Positions 22,371-32,828 of a stretch of DNA of 64,000 nt are shown here, piece by piece. The stretch's first letter is position 1; the number at the start of each line of letters is the position of its first letter. Source of the stretch: Echria macrotheca. Lineage: Eukaryota; Ascomycota; Sordariomycetes; Sordariales; Schizotheciaceae. A model generated the notes under the pieces. That model did not search any database and was not told the DNA's origin. It was given only the letters and a program-made list of their open reading frames with translations. Both the position numbers and the translations under genes were made by a program. The stretch spans positions 868,001 through 932,000 of the forward strand of contig MU839827.1 of the NCBI GenBank assembly GCA_030411725.1, in the 5' to 3' direction.

Positions 22371-23219
22371 TGTATGAGTTGGTTTGTTGCTGATGGCTCG
22401 GTGAAGTTTTGTTTATTATCAAAAGTTGTCGTTTACTAGGCATGGCAGGCAGCAGGCTGCTTTGTAATGTGAGCCGCGAGATCGTAGGATTGGGCTGGTC
22501 CGCGCGACCGGCCTATTTTTCCTCCGAGTCGGTGTTGCTAAGTGACCGAAGGCACCTGAGCCATTGCCTAGGGTATATAGTATCCGAGAGAGATAACAGA
22601 ATTTGAGTTTGATTCTCGTGAATCTTTCTGGATGGTATGTGCTCTGGGTTGGTGAGAAAGAACAACATGGTGTTGAGAGTGAGCTTACAGCGGACCCGAG
22701 TCCGTCCCCCCAGTAGTGATGGTCTTGGCACCGCTGCAGCTTCCTCACGGGCAGACCACGGAGAGACCTCGTCGCCGGACATAAAACGACAAAACGAAAT
22801 GCATTGACAGGGGAATTCTCCATCTGTCCTAATTGAGTGCGCATATTAGGCCAGCAGCAAAAAACTCTCCGGCCGGGAATTGAACCCGGGTCTCGAGCGA
22901 TGTCGAAGGATGACAAGCTCACATACTGACCACTATACTACCAGAGATTGATCTGATTGGTTGAGAATTGGGGCTGCTATTGCAGTACTACAGACAGCAA
23001 CCTACAGGCAAGACCCTTGGCAAGTATACCTAGGTGAGCACTGTGTATAGTAAAGATAGGGTATGAAAGCGTGCCGACATTTTTGAAGTTCATTGTGGGC
23101 AAATTCGGCACCAAGAAACCGTGAAATGAGACTCAAGTCTGAATTATTCGACTATTACCAACTATACTCTAGTGTATCGTGTTCGCATTACCCCTTTTGC
23201 TGATTCGCAGCCTGATTCT
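22371..23219. other. Intergenic region with tRNA-Asp
   Basis: Apart from the tRNA at 22865-22947, no gene was seen. AT-rich sequence near 23040-23165 may contain transcription-end signals. Confidence 0.45.
22865..22947 (-). tRNA. tRNA-Asp (GUC) with 11-nt intron
   Basis: Read on the minus strand this folds as a tRNA. The acceptor stem TCTCTGG pairs with CCGGAGA, discriminator G. The D arm contains the conserved AGTGGTCA. The anticodon stem TGAGC/GCTCG carries loop TTGTCA, so the anticodon is GTC. The T arm is CCGGG-TTCAATT-CCCGG. An 11-nt intron (22900-22910) sits one base after the anticodon, the canonical position for nuclear pre-tRNA introns. The mature length is 72 nt before CCA. A T-run (TTTT) follows the 3' end as RNA polymerase III terminator. 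Confidence 0.93.
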
Positions 23220-23705
23220 CTACCACGGACCGCTATCCGTCGACGCGCACAGCACCAGCGTCACATCCTGGCCGGAGCCGCACACCTTAACCTGAGAGCC
23301 GCTCGGGGGCGTGCCATTCGCCCAAACGATAGCCGGGCACGACGAGTCGGCGCTGAACTCGACGAGCTTCTTGCCGGGGAAGACATCTCCAAAGACCGTG
23401 CTGAGGTCGTACCAGATCTTGTCGCCGTCGAGCGAGTAGGCAAAGTTGAGCTGGGGCGCGCCCGTGTACAGGCCGTCCGAGGCCTTGGTGATCTTGAGCG
23501 ACTTGCCGCCCGTCACGGGATCGCGCACGAACTGCTCGCCGTAGACGCCCCCGTTGGCCGCAATGGTGTAGGGGGCCGAGACCGACTGGCCGACAGACCA
23601 GAGCGTGACGGATTCCGAGCAGCGGTTGAGGACCTTGGCGCTACCGACGGCCGAGACGAGGGGAGCGGCGGCCGCGAGGGCGAGGAGGATAGCCTTGTTG
23701 AGCAT
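23220..23705 (-). CDS. BYS1-domain-like small secreted protein, 161 aa
   Basis: A probable secreted fungal protein of the BYS1 family, a thaumatin-like beta-sandwich first described from Blastomyces; its molecular function is unknown. A signal peptide of about 19 residues (MLNKAILLALAAAAPLVSA) is followed by VLNRCSESVTLWSVGQSV, the family's characteristic opening. Cysteines at the start, middle (SSCPAIVW) and end (KVCGSG, LVLCAS) could form disulphides. Single exon, with a TATA-like element about 100 bp upstream of the ATG. Codon use is highly GC3-biased, consistent with strong expression. Confidence 0.8.
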   Translation of the reverse strand: MLNKAILLALAAAAPLVSAVGSAKVLNRCSESVTLWSVGQSVSAPYTIAANGGVYGEQFVRDPVTGGKSLKITKASDGLYTGAPQLNFAYSLDGDKIWYDLSTVFGDVFPGKKLVEFSADSSCPAIVWANGTPPSGSQVKVCGSGQDVTLVLCASTDSGPW

Positions 23706-23808
23706 TTTGATGTTGGTTTGAATGGTATTATGTTATTAGCGAATACTGGATGAGCGAGTGGATAGAGAGAAGAGAAACTCAAACACCCGGTCGGAGAAAA
23801 AAGGGTAG

Positions 23809-23816
23809 TTTATATA
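23809..23816 (-). promoter_or_regulatory. TATA-like element of the BYS1-type gene
   Basis: TATATAAA on the minus strand, about 105 bp upstream of the ATG at 23705, a normal distance for a fungal TATA box. Confidence 0.45.
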
Positions 23817-24748
23817 GGTATTTAGAGTCCCCTCCAGAAGAGCCGGAGTGACGTGATGCTCGTACAACTATCATGGCATCAATCTACTCAGCTGCCAGCG
23901 TCTCCATCGCCGTTGGTCATCTGAAAATAGAACAGGATCGGGAGTGGCTTGCGATGCTTACCCCACAGGGCTCAGGAACCAGGAATCAGGAACGGCTGTC
24001 GGAGGAGGATGCTGGGTTGCCTGGTAATACGCAGCGAACAGCACGGCCTGATACGAACCCCGTAGTCTTACCGTCGGGTCTATTGGATGCAACCGCACGA
24101 TGCTATACAACCTGCCTAAACCGTTCGTATTTCAGCCGTCAGGTGATGAGGGCAGATTTCTTGTCCCCCAGCTGAAGGCCCTAAAAATCTGACGGGCTGA
24201 ACATGCAACGTGCAGCCAACCACCACGCCTACCAACCACCCCGTCGGATGTTTTTGCTCGCTTCTTGGGAGAATCGTATCCGAATCTAAATTGCGGGGAA
24301 GGCAGCCAGATCCACCAGCAGGTGTGGTGATCGGATCGGTACCATTCCACCAGCGTCGCATTTCCCAACCGTCTTAGCCGGCAATCAGATGCCGACCGAC
24401 CACCGTCTCGTAACCGGGCTCGTACTCGACGCCGATCGTAATCCACCTGCTTTGCGTTTACGCGAACCGAGCAATTCATCTTTGTTGGTGTAGGCAGTTG
24501 TGTGCAAGTGCAAAAAGGGGTCCTTCGCATGTGCGTGACACGACATGGCAAAGGCCTATATCCGATATGTAGGACCAGGAGGGAGAAAAAGGGGTACTGC
24601 ATATGGGGTGGCGATCAGAACATCCCGGGAGAGTAACAGATATTGCAAACGCTTCTTCTGTGTGACCGTCAGTCATCCTGCTGTGCAGCACTTCAGGCGA
24701 CAAGAAACAAAGCCAATGTACCCACCCATGCAGTGCTGCGGATTCAAG

Positions 24749-25376
24749 CAAGCCCACTATCCCGACTGTGTCCTCGACCTTTATCCCGACTGTTACCCAC
24801 CAGCCTAAGCCCGACTGGGAAAGGTCAGTCGGGGCAAGCCACAGGCAAAATTGTTAGCCGTCAGCCCACCCACAGCGAAAATCCAGGGGGAAAACATCGA
24901 TCACTTACACAAGCGCGACAAGCACACGCGCACGCACACGCGACCGATAAAAAAAAGGATCTAAGGGGTGCAATCGTGAGAAACGCAATCCTCCTCGTAA
25001 AGCAGCGGTTTTCAAGCGTTGCAATTGATAGAGAAACGGGTCCGAGGAAACGGGTTTCTTTTTTGCGATGGCTTCAGCCTCACCCAGCGCGGGGTCCCTT
25101 CTCAGAACGTTACCCAACCTCGAAAAATCCACTTGCAGCCTACAAACGACTCCCATTTTATCACACGACGACTCATAATACCGAATATGCGTACGTGCTG
25201 GCTTCCCAGGCTGATATATCGCTTTGGTGATGATTTGGGCGCTGCGATGCTGTGTTGCACGAAGTTTGGCTGTGGCTTGTCATTGTGCAGCCCGCTTCGA
25301 CTCTGCCGTTTTAGGTTTAAGTGGGTGGGGGACAGTCGGGATAAGGGCCGGGGACACAGTCGGGATAGTGGGCTTG
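24749..25376. mobile_element. hAT-like MITE, 628 bp, with 8-bp target duplication
   Basis: Terminal inverted repeats of about 53 bp begin CAAGCCCACTATCCCGACTG on both ends, followed by TGTCCTCGACCTTTATCCCG on the left and TGTCCCCGGCCCTTATCCCG on the right. The 8-bp sequence GATTCAAG flanks the element directly at 24741-24748 and 25377-25384. Extra copies of CCGACTG/CAGTCGG lie just inside the left end, like subterminal transposase-binding motifs. There is no transposase frame. The TIR shares the core CGACTGTGTCC with the MITE at 3619-3943, so the two families are probably related. Confidence 0.85.
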
Positions 25377-25955
25377 GATTCAAGTCGTCCCGCCTTACCC
25401 ACTCCTCGTCGCCCAGTCCTCGGCTCCACAATCACGTTGCCATCCGAACTCGATGAGGCTCGTATCTGCAGTTGCGGGGTGCAGAATGGGCTTGGCAGAA
25501 ATGTCGAGTCCACTGGAAGGACTGTAAATACGGTTCTTAGAATGACTGCAACCTTGGCGTATAAGTGGATAGATTCTTGTAGGTGATGAAAACACACGAA
25601 GTACTCCATAGCAGTGGTTTGAAGGTGTGGTTAATCCGCATTGCATGCTGATCCTATTCGATGTATACCGCTTAGTCCGTCGTGTCAAGGCCAACGCCCA
25701 TAACAATTCTAGGTAACAAATCGACCACGAAACCCCCAAGTTAGGCAGCGTAGGTCCACTAATTATCGCCTGCTCACACACCACTCCCCGAACTCAGTAA
25801 CAGACTGAGGAAGTAATACAACAAGATGAAAATTGTGGGGACATGCCACAATAGACGAAGTCCGTCCCCGAAAAAGCTTGCGTGTTAATACGATAGATGG
25901 AGATGAAGTTTTGAAGGATCCGTCAATGAATTTGTAAGGGTCGATGAGGTAAATA

Positions 25956-26658
25956 CCATGCAGGGGAGAGGGGGGGGTTTTAACAGAGGTCAAAACAGAC
26001 TGTTGGAGGCTCAACATAGCCAGTGCTTTAAATCTCTCGTAAGTGTGATTTGGGAAAGTGTGCTAATTTTTTGGCCATTTAGCCCAATTTCTTTTAATTT
26101 ACTAAAGGCATCCGGAGTTGATGGTTAACAACCCATCTACAACCCCCACAACAATCACACCAACAGCCTACTCAACAGCCACCCAACAGCCTACCTGACA
26201 GCTGTTGCAACTAACAGTAGTTACAACAAACAGCCTGCCCATCAACCTTTGCAACAGCCTTTGCAACAACGTGCGCAACAGCAACCCAACAACAGCCTAC
26301 CCAACAGCCACCCAACAGCGTACCTAACAGCTTTTGCAACCAACAGTATTTACAACCAACAGCCCTCGCAACAGCCCTTACAACAGCCTTTGGAACTGAT
26401 AAGTGGGCTCCTGACAGACTGGTCAGGGCAAAAAGCTGTTGGGGCATGGTTAGTAATTTCGTGTTAACTGCTGTTGTGGTGGATATTTTGGCCCCCGACC
26501 TGTTAGACCGAACATCTGTTAGGCCGATAGCAGAATTTCGGCCCTATTCCGCTTTTGAATCTCTGTTGATGTATAAACACTCTGTTGGAGGCGTGAACAG
26601 CCTGTTACCACTCCCAAAACGCTTACAACAGTCTGTTTAAACCCCCACCCCTGCATGG
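25956..26658. mobile_element. TA-flanked TIR element rich in CAACAG/CTGTTG motifs, 703 bp
   Basis: Both ends start CCATGCAGGGG, then a G-rich run, TTTAA, and AAACAGACTGTTG; the left end has about 12 extra bases between the last two blocks. TA dinucleotides sit immediately outside (25954-25955 and 26659-26660), as expected for Tc1/mariner-type insertion. The interior is dominated by CAACAGCC-type repeats and contains no transposase. I read it as a non-autonomous element whose interior grew from the CAACAG motif. The assignment to Tc1/mariner rests only on the TA flank. Confidence 0.6.
26130..26405. repeat. Degenerate CAACAGCC minisatellite
   Basis: Dozens of imperfect copies of CAACAGCC, separated by TA, ACC or TTTG, run through this stretch, for example CAACAGCCTACCCAACAGCC. 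The array lies inside the 703-bp TA-flanked element. Confidence 0.75.
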
Positions 26659-26692
26659 TACCTACTTGTCCTGTATTAACGAGTTTGGGTAG

Positions 26693-26974
26693 GACGAGAC
26701 ACTAGGCCCAGCCAGTGTCAACGACACCAGCATCTACGGGTCTGGCATTTACGACACCAGAAGTGAAGAGGTAGTACCGCCGAGACCATCACCGGCGGTG
26801 ACGGTGCCGAGGAAGAAATCCCGCCGACGCATCCCGCCGTTACTCGGCCCGCAGACTATGACAAGCAAGCCAGGCAACAAGACCAATGGAAACAACATTG
26901 CCACGGGAGCAAGAACATGGTACCGAGATCCCCGGGGCGGTCTGCTCCAAGAGGTCGACGACGTGCTCAAATAG
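26693..26974 (+). pseudogene. Orphan 3' exon of an unidentified gene
   Basis: An open frame of 93 codons follows a good acceptor (TTAAC...GGGTAG at 26692) and ends in TAG at 26974. It reads DETLGPASVNDTSIYGSGIY..., then a Pro/Arg-rich stretch and ends LLQEVDDVLK. Third positions are GC-rich, unlike the flanks. No upstream exon is visible: the 703-bp TA-flanked element ends 34 bp before it. It could be the tail of a gene broken by that insertion, or a chance frame. Confidence 0.35.
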
Positions 26975-28282
26975 GAGTTGTCGGTGGCCAGGGAAGAGGT
27001 CCGAACATGAAAAATTGAAGCTTGCAGAAACCGAAACCATTTCCATGATAGATTTCATGCCAGTTTTCCGTACCGGATCAGAAGTACGAGATAGCCTTTC
27101 CGCCTCCTGTATCGGATATGGGTCTTGTGGTCCATGGTAAGGTACTTCCCGAGGGCGAAGAACCAGTACGGATCGAAGCTGAGAATGATGATGCCAATCA
27201 CAGAATCAAGCACTGGGCCCAATAGGAGATAATGAAAGCGTTGTATAAGTGGTTTAAAGAAGGAGAACGGATCGACTATATAGGCCGATGAAAGGGAGAG
27301 CCCACTTAGAGAGACGTGACAATTTGGGTACATATGAGCGTAGGTAGGGAGATAGGGGTATTCAGCGGTAGCCGGCTATACCTATAGCTATTGAACGAAG
27401 AAAATTCGGAGTAAAACCCCTGGATCTGGTCTATCCGTAGTCGAGACAACCGAGAAGAATGGGTTTCTGTCTCCGGAGTGGACTAAAGATGATTAGTATG
27501 TTGCTGGTGGTGTAGGTTACAAGAAGAAAAACAGTGCAAGTGATTTAAAAGGCTACAAAAGGAGGGAAGGGAAGAAGCTGGTCAAGACTAGGTATGGTTC
27601 TTGATCAAGATATCTCTCCAAACTCCCCTGCAGCAAGAGACAGGGTTGGAAGGCCAGCGAGAACCTCCTCACCAAAGCATACCCGTGCTATTTCCTTCGC
27701 AGGGGTCTCAACTCTCAACATTCAAGAATGAGGGCATACACAACCTTGAACCCTCGGCGTCTATCAAAATTAGAAAGCCAGATAGATGACACCTCCACCA
27801 GATCATGGCCGGCCTCTTGCTATTCTCCCAAAGTACGTGAGTGCCGAGATGGTAGTTCAAGTTTGCAACAAGACCATCATCAACCTCGACCGTTGTTTGA
27901 TGAGTGATCCAAAGGTCCCGGGTCAACCTGCGCGCCGGGGTTCGCGCAGGGTCGTATTCATCTCTCAACACAACCCCGATCCGGCCCATGCCCCTGTAGA
28001 TCCGTTATTTTTGTGCCAGGCATCGCCGTTTCGATTGGCTTGTTGGCGCGACCAGGACCTGTGCGGCTGAAACTGCATCGTGAACCGCGAATCCGGGGAA
28101 TAAGCACCAGTGCCAAGGACAAATTATTCGTCCGACTTTTGACCTTTTAAAACTCCTGTTCCTATTATAATTACGCTCGGAGGCTGCTGCTGGGTCCAGA
28201 CTGGTTTCCGTCTCCAGCTTCCACCCACCGACATCCAAGTCATTGTGTCAACGTTTATACCTTACGAGACCGAAAGAACAAA

Positions 28283-28762
28283 ATGCGCTTCACGACGCTC
28301 ATCACCCTCCTGGCCACGAGCCAGTCCCTCGTGCTCGCGCAGTCGCAGACCCCAGCGTGCATCAAGGACTGCACGACCAAGAACGCCGTCAGCTCGCAGT
28401 GCAACGGCGACGAGACCGGCGCCGCCCTCGACAAGTGCCTGTGCAACACCTTCGCCGGCGCCACCGCCATGTTCACGTGCGTCAAGGCCTGCCCGGCCGC
28501 CGACCAGGCCGTCTTCGCCGCCGATGTGCCTGCCTCGTGCCGGAGCAGCCTGCTGCCCGGCGTGACGCCTGCGAGCTCGACCTCGGGGAGCGATAGTGGG
28601 AGCGGCAGCAGTTCGACGCCGACTGCTTCGAGTGGCGGGCAGGGTTCGAGCACGACTACGGGAAGTCCGGCGACGAAGACGACCAATGCTGGCGCAATTG
28701 TCGGAGGACGGGAGGCAGTTGTTGCTGCAGGGCTGTTGGTTGGTGCGGCGGTATTGTTGTGA
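28283..28762 (+). CDS. CFEM-domain GPI-anchored protein, 159 aa
   Basis: A cell-surface or secreted eight-cysteine CFEM protein; members bind haem or act at the host/cell-wall interface. The signal peptide covers residues 1-19. All eight cysteines are present: C26, C30, C40, C52, C54, C66, C70, C86. The usual CFEM aspartate position just before KCLC is occupied by D50. A Ser/Thr/Gly-rich stalk follows (about 90-140) and the C terminus is a hydrophobic GPI-attachment tail (VVAAGLLVGAAVLL) preceded by small residues. Single exon; the ATG at 28283 is the first in frame. Confidence 0.88.
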   Translation: MRFTTLITLLATSQSLVLAQSQTPACIKDCTTKNAVSSQCNGDETGAALDKCLCNTFAGATAMFTCVKACPAADQAVFAADVPASCRSSLLPGVTPASSTSGSDSGSGSSSTPTASSGGQGSSTTTGSPATKTTNAGAIVGGREAVVAAGLLVGAAVLL

Positions 28763-29155
28763 GAAATGGAGTCAAGGCGAAAGTGGGGGGGATAACGGTT
28801 GAGTTACAGATAAGACGCGGCTGCCTTTGCGCAGTTAAAACTTGTATTCTTTTGAAGGGCAGAGCATGGTCGTTTTGTAGCGAATCGAAGCAAAGGTCAG
28901 ACGAAAGTCAAGGCAGTCAAAAATTTCTGCCCAACACGCACTGCATCTTTGATGGCCCTCGCTCCTGCGCCTCCAGGCAGTGCAACCTCCATGCACCAAT
29001 GCAATGTGTCGGATGCAGGTGGAGTGACAGGGAAGGAGCTTCCTCCGGGGACTATAAACCCCCCCTCGAGAACCAGCTTCTCACACAAAACACCGTTCGG
29101 CCTACTTCCACACACTGCGCGACTGTTCGATCACCCGTCCGCAGGTGGCACAAAG
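28763..29155. other. Spacer between CFEM gene and next gene
   Basis: 3' UTR of the CFEM gene, then the leader of the next gene. An in-frame ATG at 28952 is an alternative start for the latter. Confidence 0.4.
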
Positions 29156-29945
29156 ATGACTGCTGAAGCCTCTGAGTCGCACGTCAAGCCCTCATCACCT
29201 ACGCCATCACACTCTGGCGATGGTCCGAGTCAAGATGATTGGGCTATCGTCCCGGCCGTGAGCAGCTTGCTGGTGGCTCGTGAATATCGCATCCCAAAGT
29301 ACCTTGCGCTTGACCATGGCCCACCCAAATCCGCATATGAACGGAAGCGCGCGACCGCTGGTCTCAGGAAACCCTTCGGTCATACCAATAGCTCCCACCC
29401 AGCCGTCACGCGTCGGAGCCTCTCCGGGCAAAGCTCGATGGACATCTTGACTCTGGAGCAAATACTGGGTTGGGGACCCGAAAGGCGGGGGAAACCGCTG
29501 ACGTACCCCGATCCCGAATTCGTGTCGCTCCTGACAAAAGTCACAAACGGCTCGGCAGGGCTCTCTGGAAAGGTAGAGTCCCTCGTTGTATTGATCCGTC
29601 TTTCACGAACAATCGAAGAGCTCGCTGACCCACATATGATTTGCACAGGTCTACCTCGGCAGCCTGATTGACCGCAACCTAGAATGGAATCTGACAGTTG
29701 TCGAAGAAACACCTGCGCAGACTGGCGGAAGTCAAAGCTCGGGCAGCTCCTCCACTACAAGCGGTGTCATTCTTGCGTCGCCTAAATTTCAAAACAAGCA
29801 CACCATCTCCGACGACTACACCGACGAGACAAGGCTGCGGAAGAGGAGGCTGCTTGCGCTAGGCTGTGCTGCCGTCGAGAGACCTCCCGTTGTTCGTCCC
29901 AAGCGATTTCTGGTCGGCCCTATCGAGTTCACGAACCCAAATTAG
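29156..29945 (+). CDS. Hypothetical protein, about 237 aa
   Basis: Function not recognised. Exon 1 29156-29572 and exon 2 29649-29945 flank a 76-nt intron (GTAGAG...TTGCACAG), joining SGK to VYLGSLIDRNLEWNLT in frame. The N terminus is Ser/Pro-rich; the middle (DDWAIVPAVSSLLVAREYRIPKY) looks folded; a basic cluster (RLRKRRL) occurs near residue 200. I chose the ATG at 29156 (MTAEASES). The ATG at 28952 would add 68 residues that look like translated leader. No signal peptide or membrane helix. Confidence 0.62.
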
Positions 29946-31430
29946 TGCGGTACAAGACTAGAAGAGATTTCATGTAGCCACCGGTTCAACAGTGACGACG
30001 CCAGTTGCGGAATTCTCTGCTGGGTTAGAAACTCGCGGTTGCCGACCAACACAGGCCAGCCCCGGCGCCAGGTGCGCGAGAGCAACAAGCTCGGCATCTT
30101 CCAGTTCGACGGGTCGGTCATCATCGTGGCCTTCCAGGAGGGCCGCATGGAGTCGACCACGACGTGGTGGACATGAGCAGACGGCGGATCAGTGTCGTTG
30201 TCGAGGTCGGCATGTCTTTGGGCAAGGCTACTTCGCACAAAGGTGTTCTTTCGTCCTTGCCCAGAAGTCCCGGATTAGGGGTATCGCCGGCTGGCGACCT
30301 CTCGTACGCTGCGGTTGTGGAAACAGGTAAGGTGGGTTGATGGGGCAGTAAGAATGAAGTCCATATTGGCATGTGAATCTTGGCAGCGTGGGTGTTGTCT
30401 TTTTGTGACAGTCGTCTAGAGGCACCAGGTCGCGTTATGGGATTCACCTGGATATGGAAAATATGCAGGTTGGAGATGATATTCAAACCTGGGACCTTAT
30501 TTCCGTTCATGATCTTACCTCATGACTTACCCGTCAATCGCAAGGCGCGTCTTATAGCCGACGAGTATATAGGTGGTATGGAACGGGAACACTCGCACAT
30601 AAGAGTTTACTCCTACTTCACCTTGGAGCGCTAAACTGAACGTATTCTTGTCGGTCGATCAGTAGGAACTTGAAGCCTTGATTTTGCACTACGGATTGCG
30701 TACGGTTCTAGAAACGTTCTTTCTAACCACCTAGTTACGAAAACTCGAAAGCCAAGACTGACAATACTAGGGATCACGGCGTGTACCCCCATCTCACTGC
30801 AGTTGGTTGATTAACTCAAAAAGTAGGCTGGTCTCAGTTCCAGACGGCAAGCTTATGAGGGATTCAAAACAGGGATCCATTGGTGAGAATATATGGGCAC
30901 TCAGAAAGTAAAGCAAGTCGTTATTGGCTGGTGTCCTCGACATCTTACAGCCAAGCTGCAGTGTCAGACATGAAAGGATCTGCGTCGCATCCCCGGCTTC
31001 CTTCTCGGCAACAGTTAGATTCCGTCGCGCATAAGTTACCGCACTGCATTTTGAGGGGAACCCATACGTCGACCCCATCCAGTTATACCAGCTCGGATGA
31101 CTCAGCTCGAAAGATGACTCTAGTTTCCATGGGACATTGCGTCCCGATCCATAGCTCGGCCGGGCTTTGTAATCAGTTCTTGGCCCGCTATAGGCTCCTG
31201 CGGATAACTAGCTGCGGAGAGCTGCAGCAAGTAGCCCTGCGGGGCGACCTTGTTGGTCAGCCGCGACGTCGGTCAGCCGGGGCTTGTGCAATCCGGACGA
31301 ATCCGGACGACCCGGCCCCATACGCTCAGGGTTATCATCGAGGTTACCGAAGCATAAAGTCCCACCACAATCCGTACCACCTTACTCGGCCCAGTTCACT
31401 TACAATCCACCATCACACACAACGCCCACA
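29946..31430. other. Intergenic region with a phosphatidylserine-decarboxylase relic
   Basis: The relic is at 30060-30241. Elsewhere no gene is seen. The part before 31431 is pyrimidine-rich and should be the epoxide hydrolase promoter. Confidence 0.5.
30060..30241 (+). pseudogene. Phosphatidylserine decarboxylase C-terminal fragment, frameshifted
   Basis: One frame reads NKLGIFQFDGSVIIVAFQEG. A second frame picks up directly after as DHDVVDMSRRRISVVVEVGM, continuing SLGKATSHK. Together they match the C terminus of fungal phosphatidylserine-decarboxylase-like enzymes, where the LGxFxFGGSS block carries the self-processing serine. Here that block is DGSV, a frameshift separates the halves near 30150, and no upstream catalytic domain is found. 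This is a decayed fragment, not a gene. Confidence 0.6.
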
Positions 31431-32828
31431 ATGGTCAATCAAGCCTTTGCAACCGTGCCATCTGGCATTCCCGGGAACCCCGTCCCGTTCACCATCCACA
31501 TCCCGGACGAGGACATCGCCCAGCTCAAAACGCTCGTCCAGAACACGCCCATCCCCCCGCCCTCCTTTTACAATACGCACAGTCTGGCCAAAAATGGCCC
31601 GGAATTCATGTTCGGCGGCAACCGGGACTTCATCGTCGATGCCGCCGATGCGTGGGTCAACAACTTTGACTGGCGCGCGCGCGAGAAGTACTGGAACACA
31701 TTCCCGCAGTTCACCATGAACGTGACGGCGCCGTCCGACGGCCAGGTCTTTAACTTACACTTTGCCGCGCTGTTTTCCTCCAAGCCGGACGCCATCCCCG
31801 TCATCGCCTCGCACGGCTGGCCGAGTTCCTGGGTCGAGTTTGCCCCCGTCATGGAGCTGCTGGCGGCCAAGTACACGCCCGAGACGCTGCCGTACCATTT
31901 CATCGCGCCGTCGATTCCGGACTTTGGCTTCTCCACCCGAGATAAACTTCTCGACACCGAGATTGACCTTTACAAGGCTGCCGAGGCGCTCAACGAGCTC
32001 ATGAAGGCGCTGGGGTTCAATGCCTATATCGCCCAGGGTGGTGATGTCGGGTCCGGTCTGACGGCTGTGCTGGGAGCCAAGCATGACGAATGCAAGGCCG
32101 TGCACTGTATTTTCCCCGTCCAGTAGTCTCCAGGAGAGGTGCTGACCTGGTGCAACAGTCAACAACTTCCTGCTGCGACCTTCGGAGAGGGAAGCGGTCG
32201 CGAAGCAACCCATCGCGGAGGAGGAGAAGTTCAGTTTCGCGATTGCGGAAGTGTATTACTACCAGGGGACGGGTTATATGCTCGAGCAAGGGACCAAGCC
32301 GGGGACCATCTCGCTCGCCCTGATGACGAATCCGCTGGCTCTTCTCGCATGGTGCGGCAGCTATATCGAGTTGGCGGCATGATGGAAGCTAATGGCGCAA
32401 TAGGATCGGTGGGCTAATCAATGAAGGCGGCGGAAAATCCATCGACGACACCCTCGAGATGGTCAGCTGGTGCTGGTACACAAAGTCGTACGGTCGTTCG
32501 CTTTGGGCATATCGCGCCGTCTGGGAGGGTATGCTGCGGGATACAGGCAGCAAGCTGCCCTCGCCGCTGGTGATCAAGAAGCCGCTTGGGTACTCGTGGT
32601 TCCGAGGCGAGGTCTTGACTTCCGCCCGGTCATGGCTGGAGCACTGGTTTCCTGACAACTTGGTCTTCTTCCAGGCTCATGATAAGGTGAGAGAAATCTC
32701 GGTTGGCTTCCGAGGCAGAACTAACTAGATATTAGGGGGGACATTTCGCGTCATCCGATGTGCCGGAGACTTTTTTGAAGGATGTCGAAGACTTTGTTGC
32801 GGTCATCCAGACCAAGGTCAAGTTTTGA
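31431..32828 (+). CDS. EHN-type epoxide hydrolase (alpha/beta hydrolase), 414 aa
   Basis: Predicted to hydrolyse epoxides to diols through an aspartyl-ester intermediate. Exons: 31431-32106, 32159-32351, 32404-32686, 32736-32828; introns are 49-52 nt and in frame. An N-terminal EHN domain (FTIHIPDEDIAQLKTLV) precedes the hydrolase core. HGWP at residues 128-131 forms the oxyanion hole. The nucleophile is D205 in AQGGDVGSG, and the catalytic histidine is H387 in KGGHFA. The acid should lie in the last third, but I cannot fix it. Length fits the family. Such enzymes detoxify plant or fungal epoxides or act in secondary metabolism; the substrate is not predictable here. Without the first intron the frame stops at 32126. 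Confidence 0.9.

Larger units (their letters stand above)
23817..28282. other. Gene-poor block with transposon remnants
   Basis: This holds the 628-bp hAT-like MITE, the 703-bp TA-flanked element and an orphan 3' exon, all listed separately. Outside them I found only short open frames without codon bias. One minus-strand frame at 27708-27989 has an ATG and moderate coding character but no recognisable domain. Confidence 0.5.

Noticed and set aside
24643..25230. 195-codon frame inside the 628-bp MITE
   Set aside because: It crosses the left TIR and the target duplication and has no similarity to transposases that I recognise.
26130..26405. CRISPR-like array
   Set aside because: The CAACAGCC repeats have no constant-length spacers and lie inside a TIR-bounded element in a fungal genome.
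27708..27989. 93-codon minus-strand frame with an ATG (GRIGVVLRDEYDPARTPARR)
   Set aside because: Coding character is moderate, but no domain, no splice partners and a gene-poor setting; left as unresolved.
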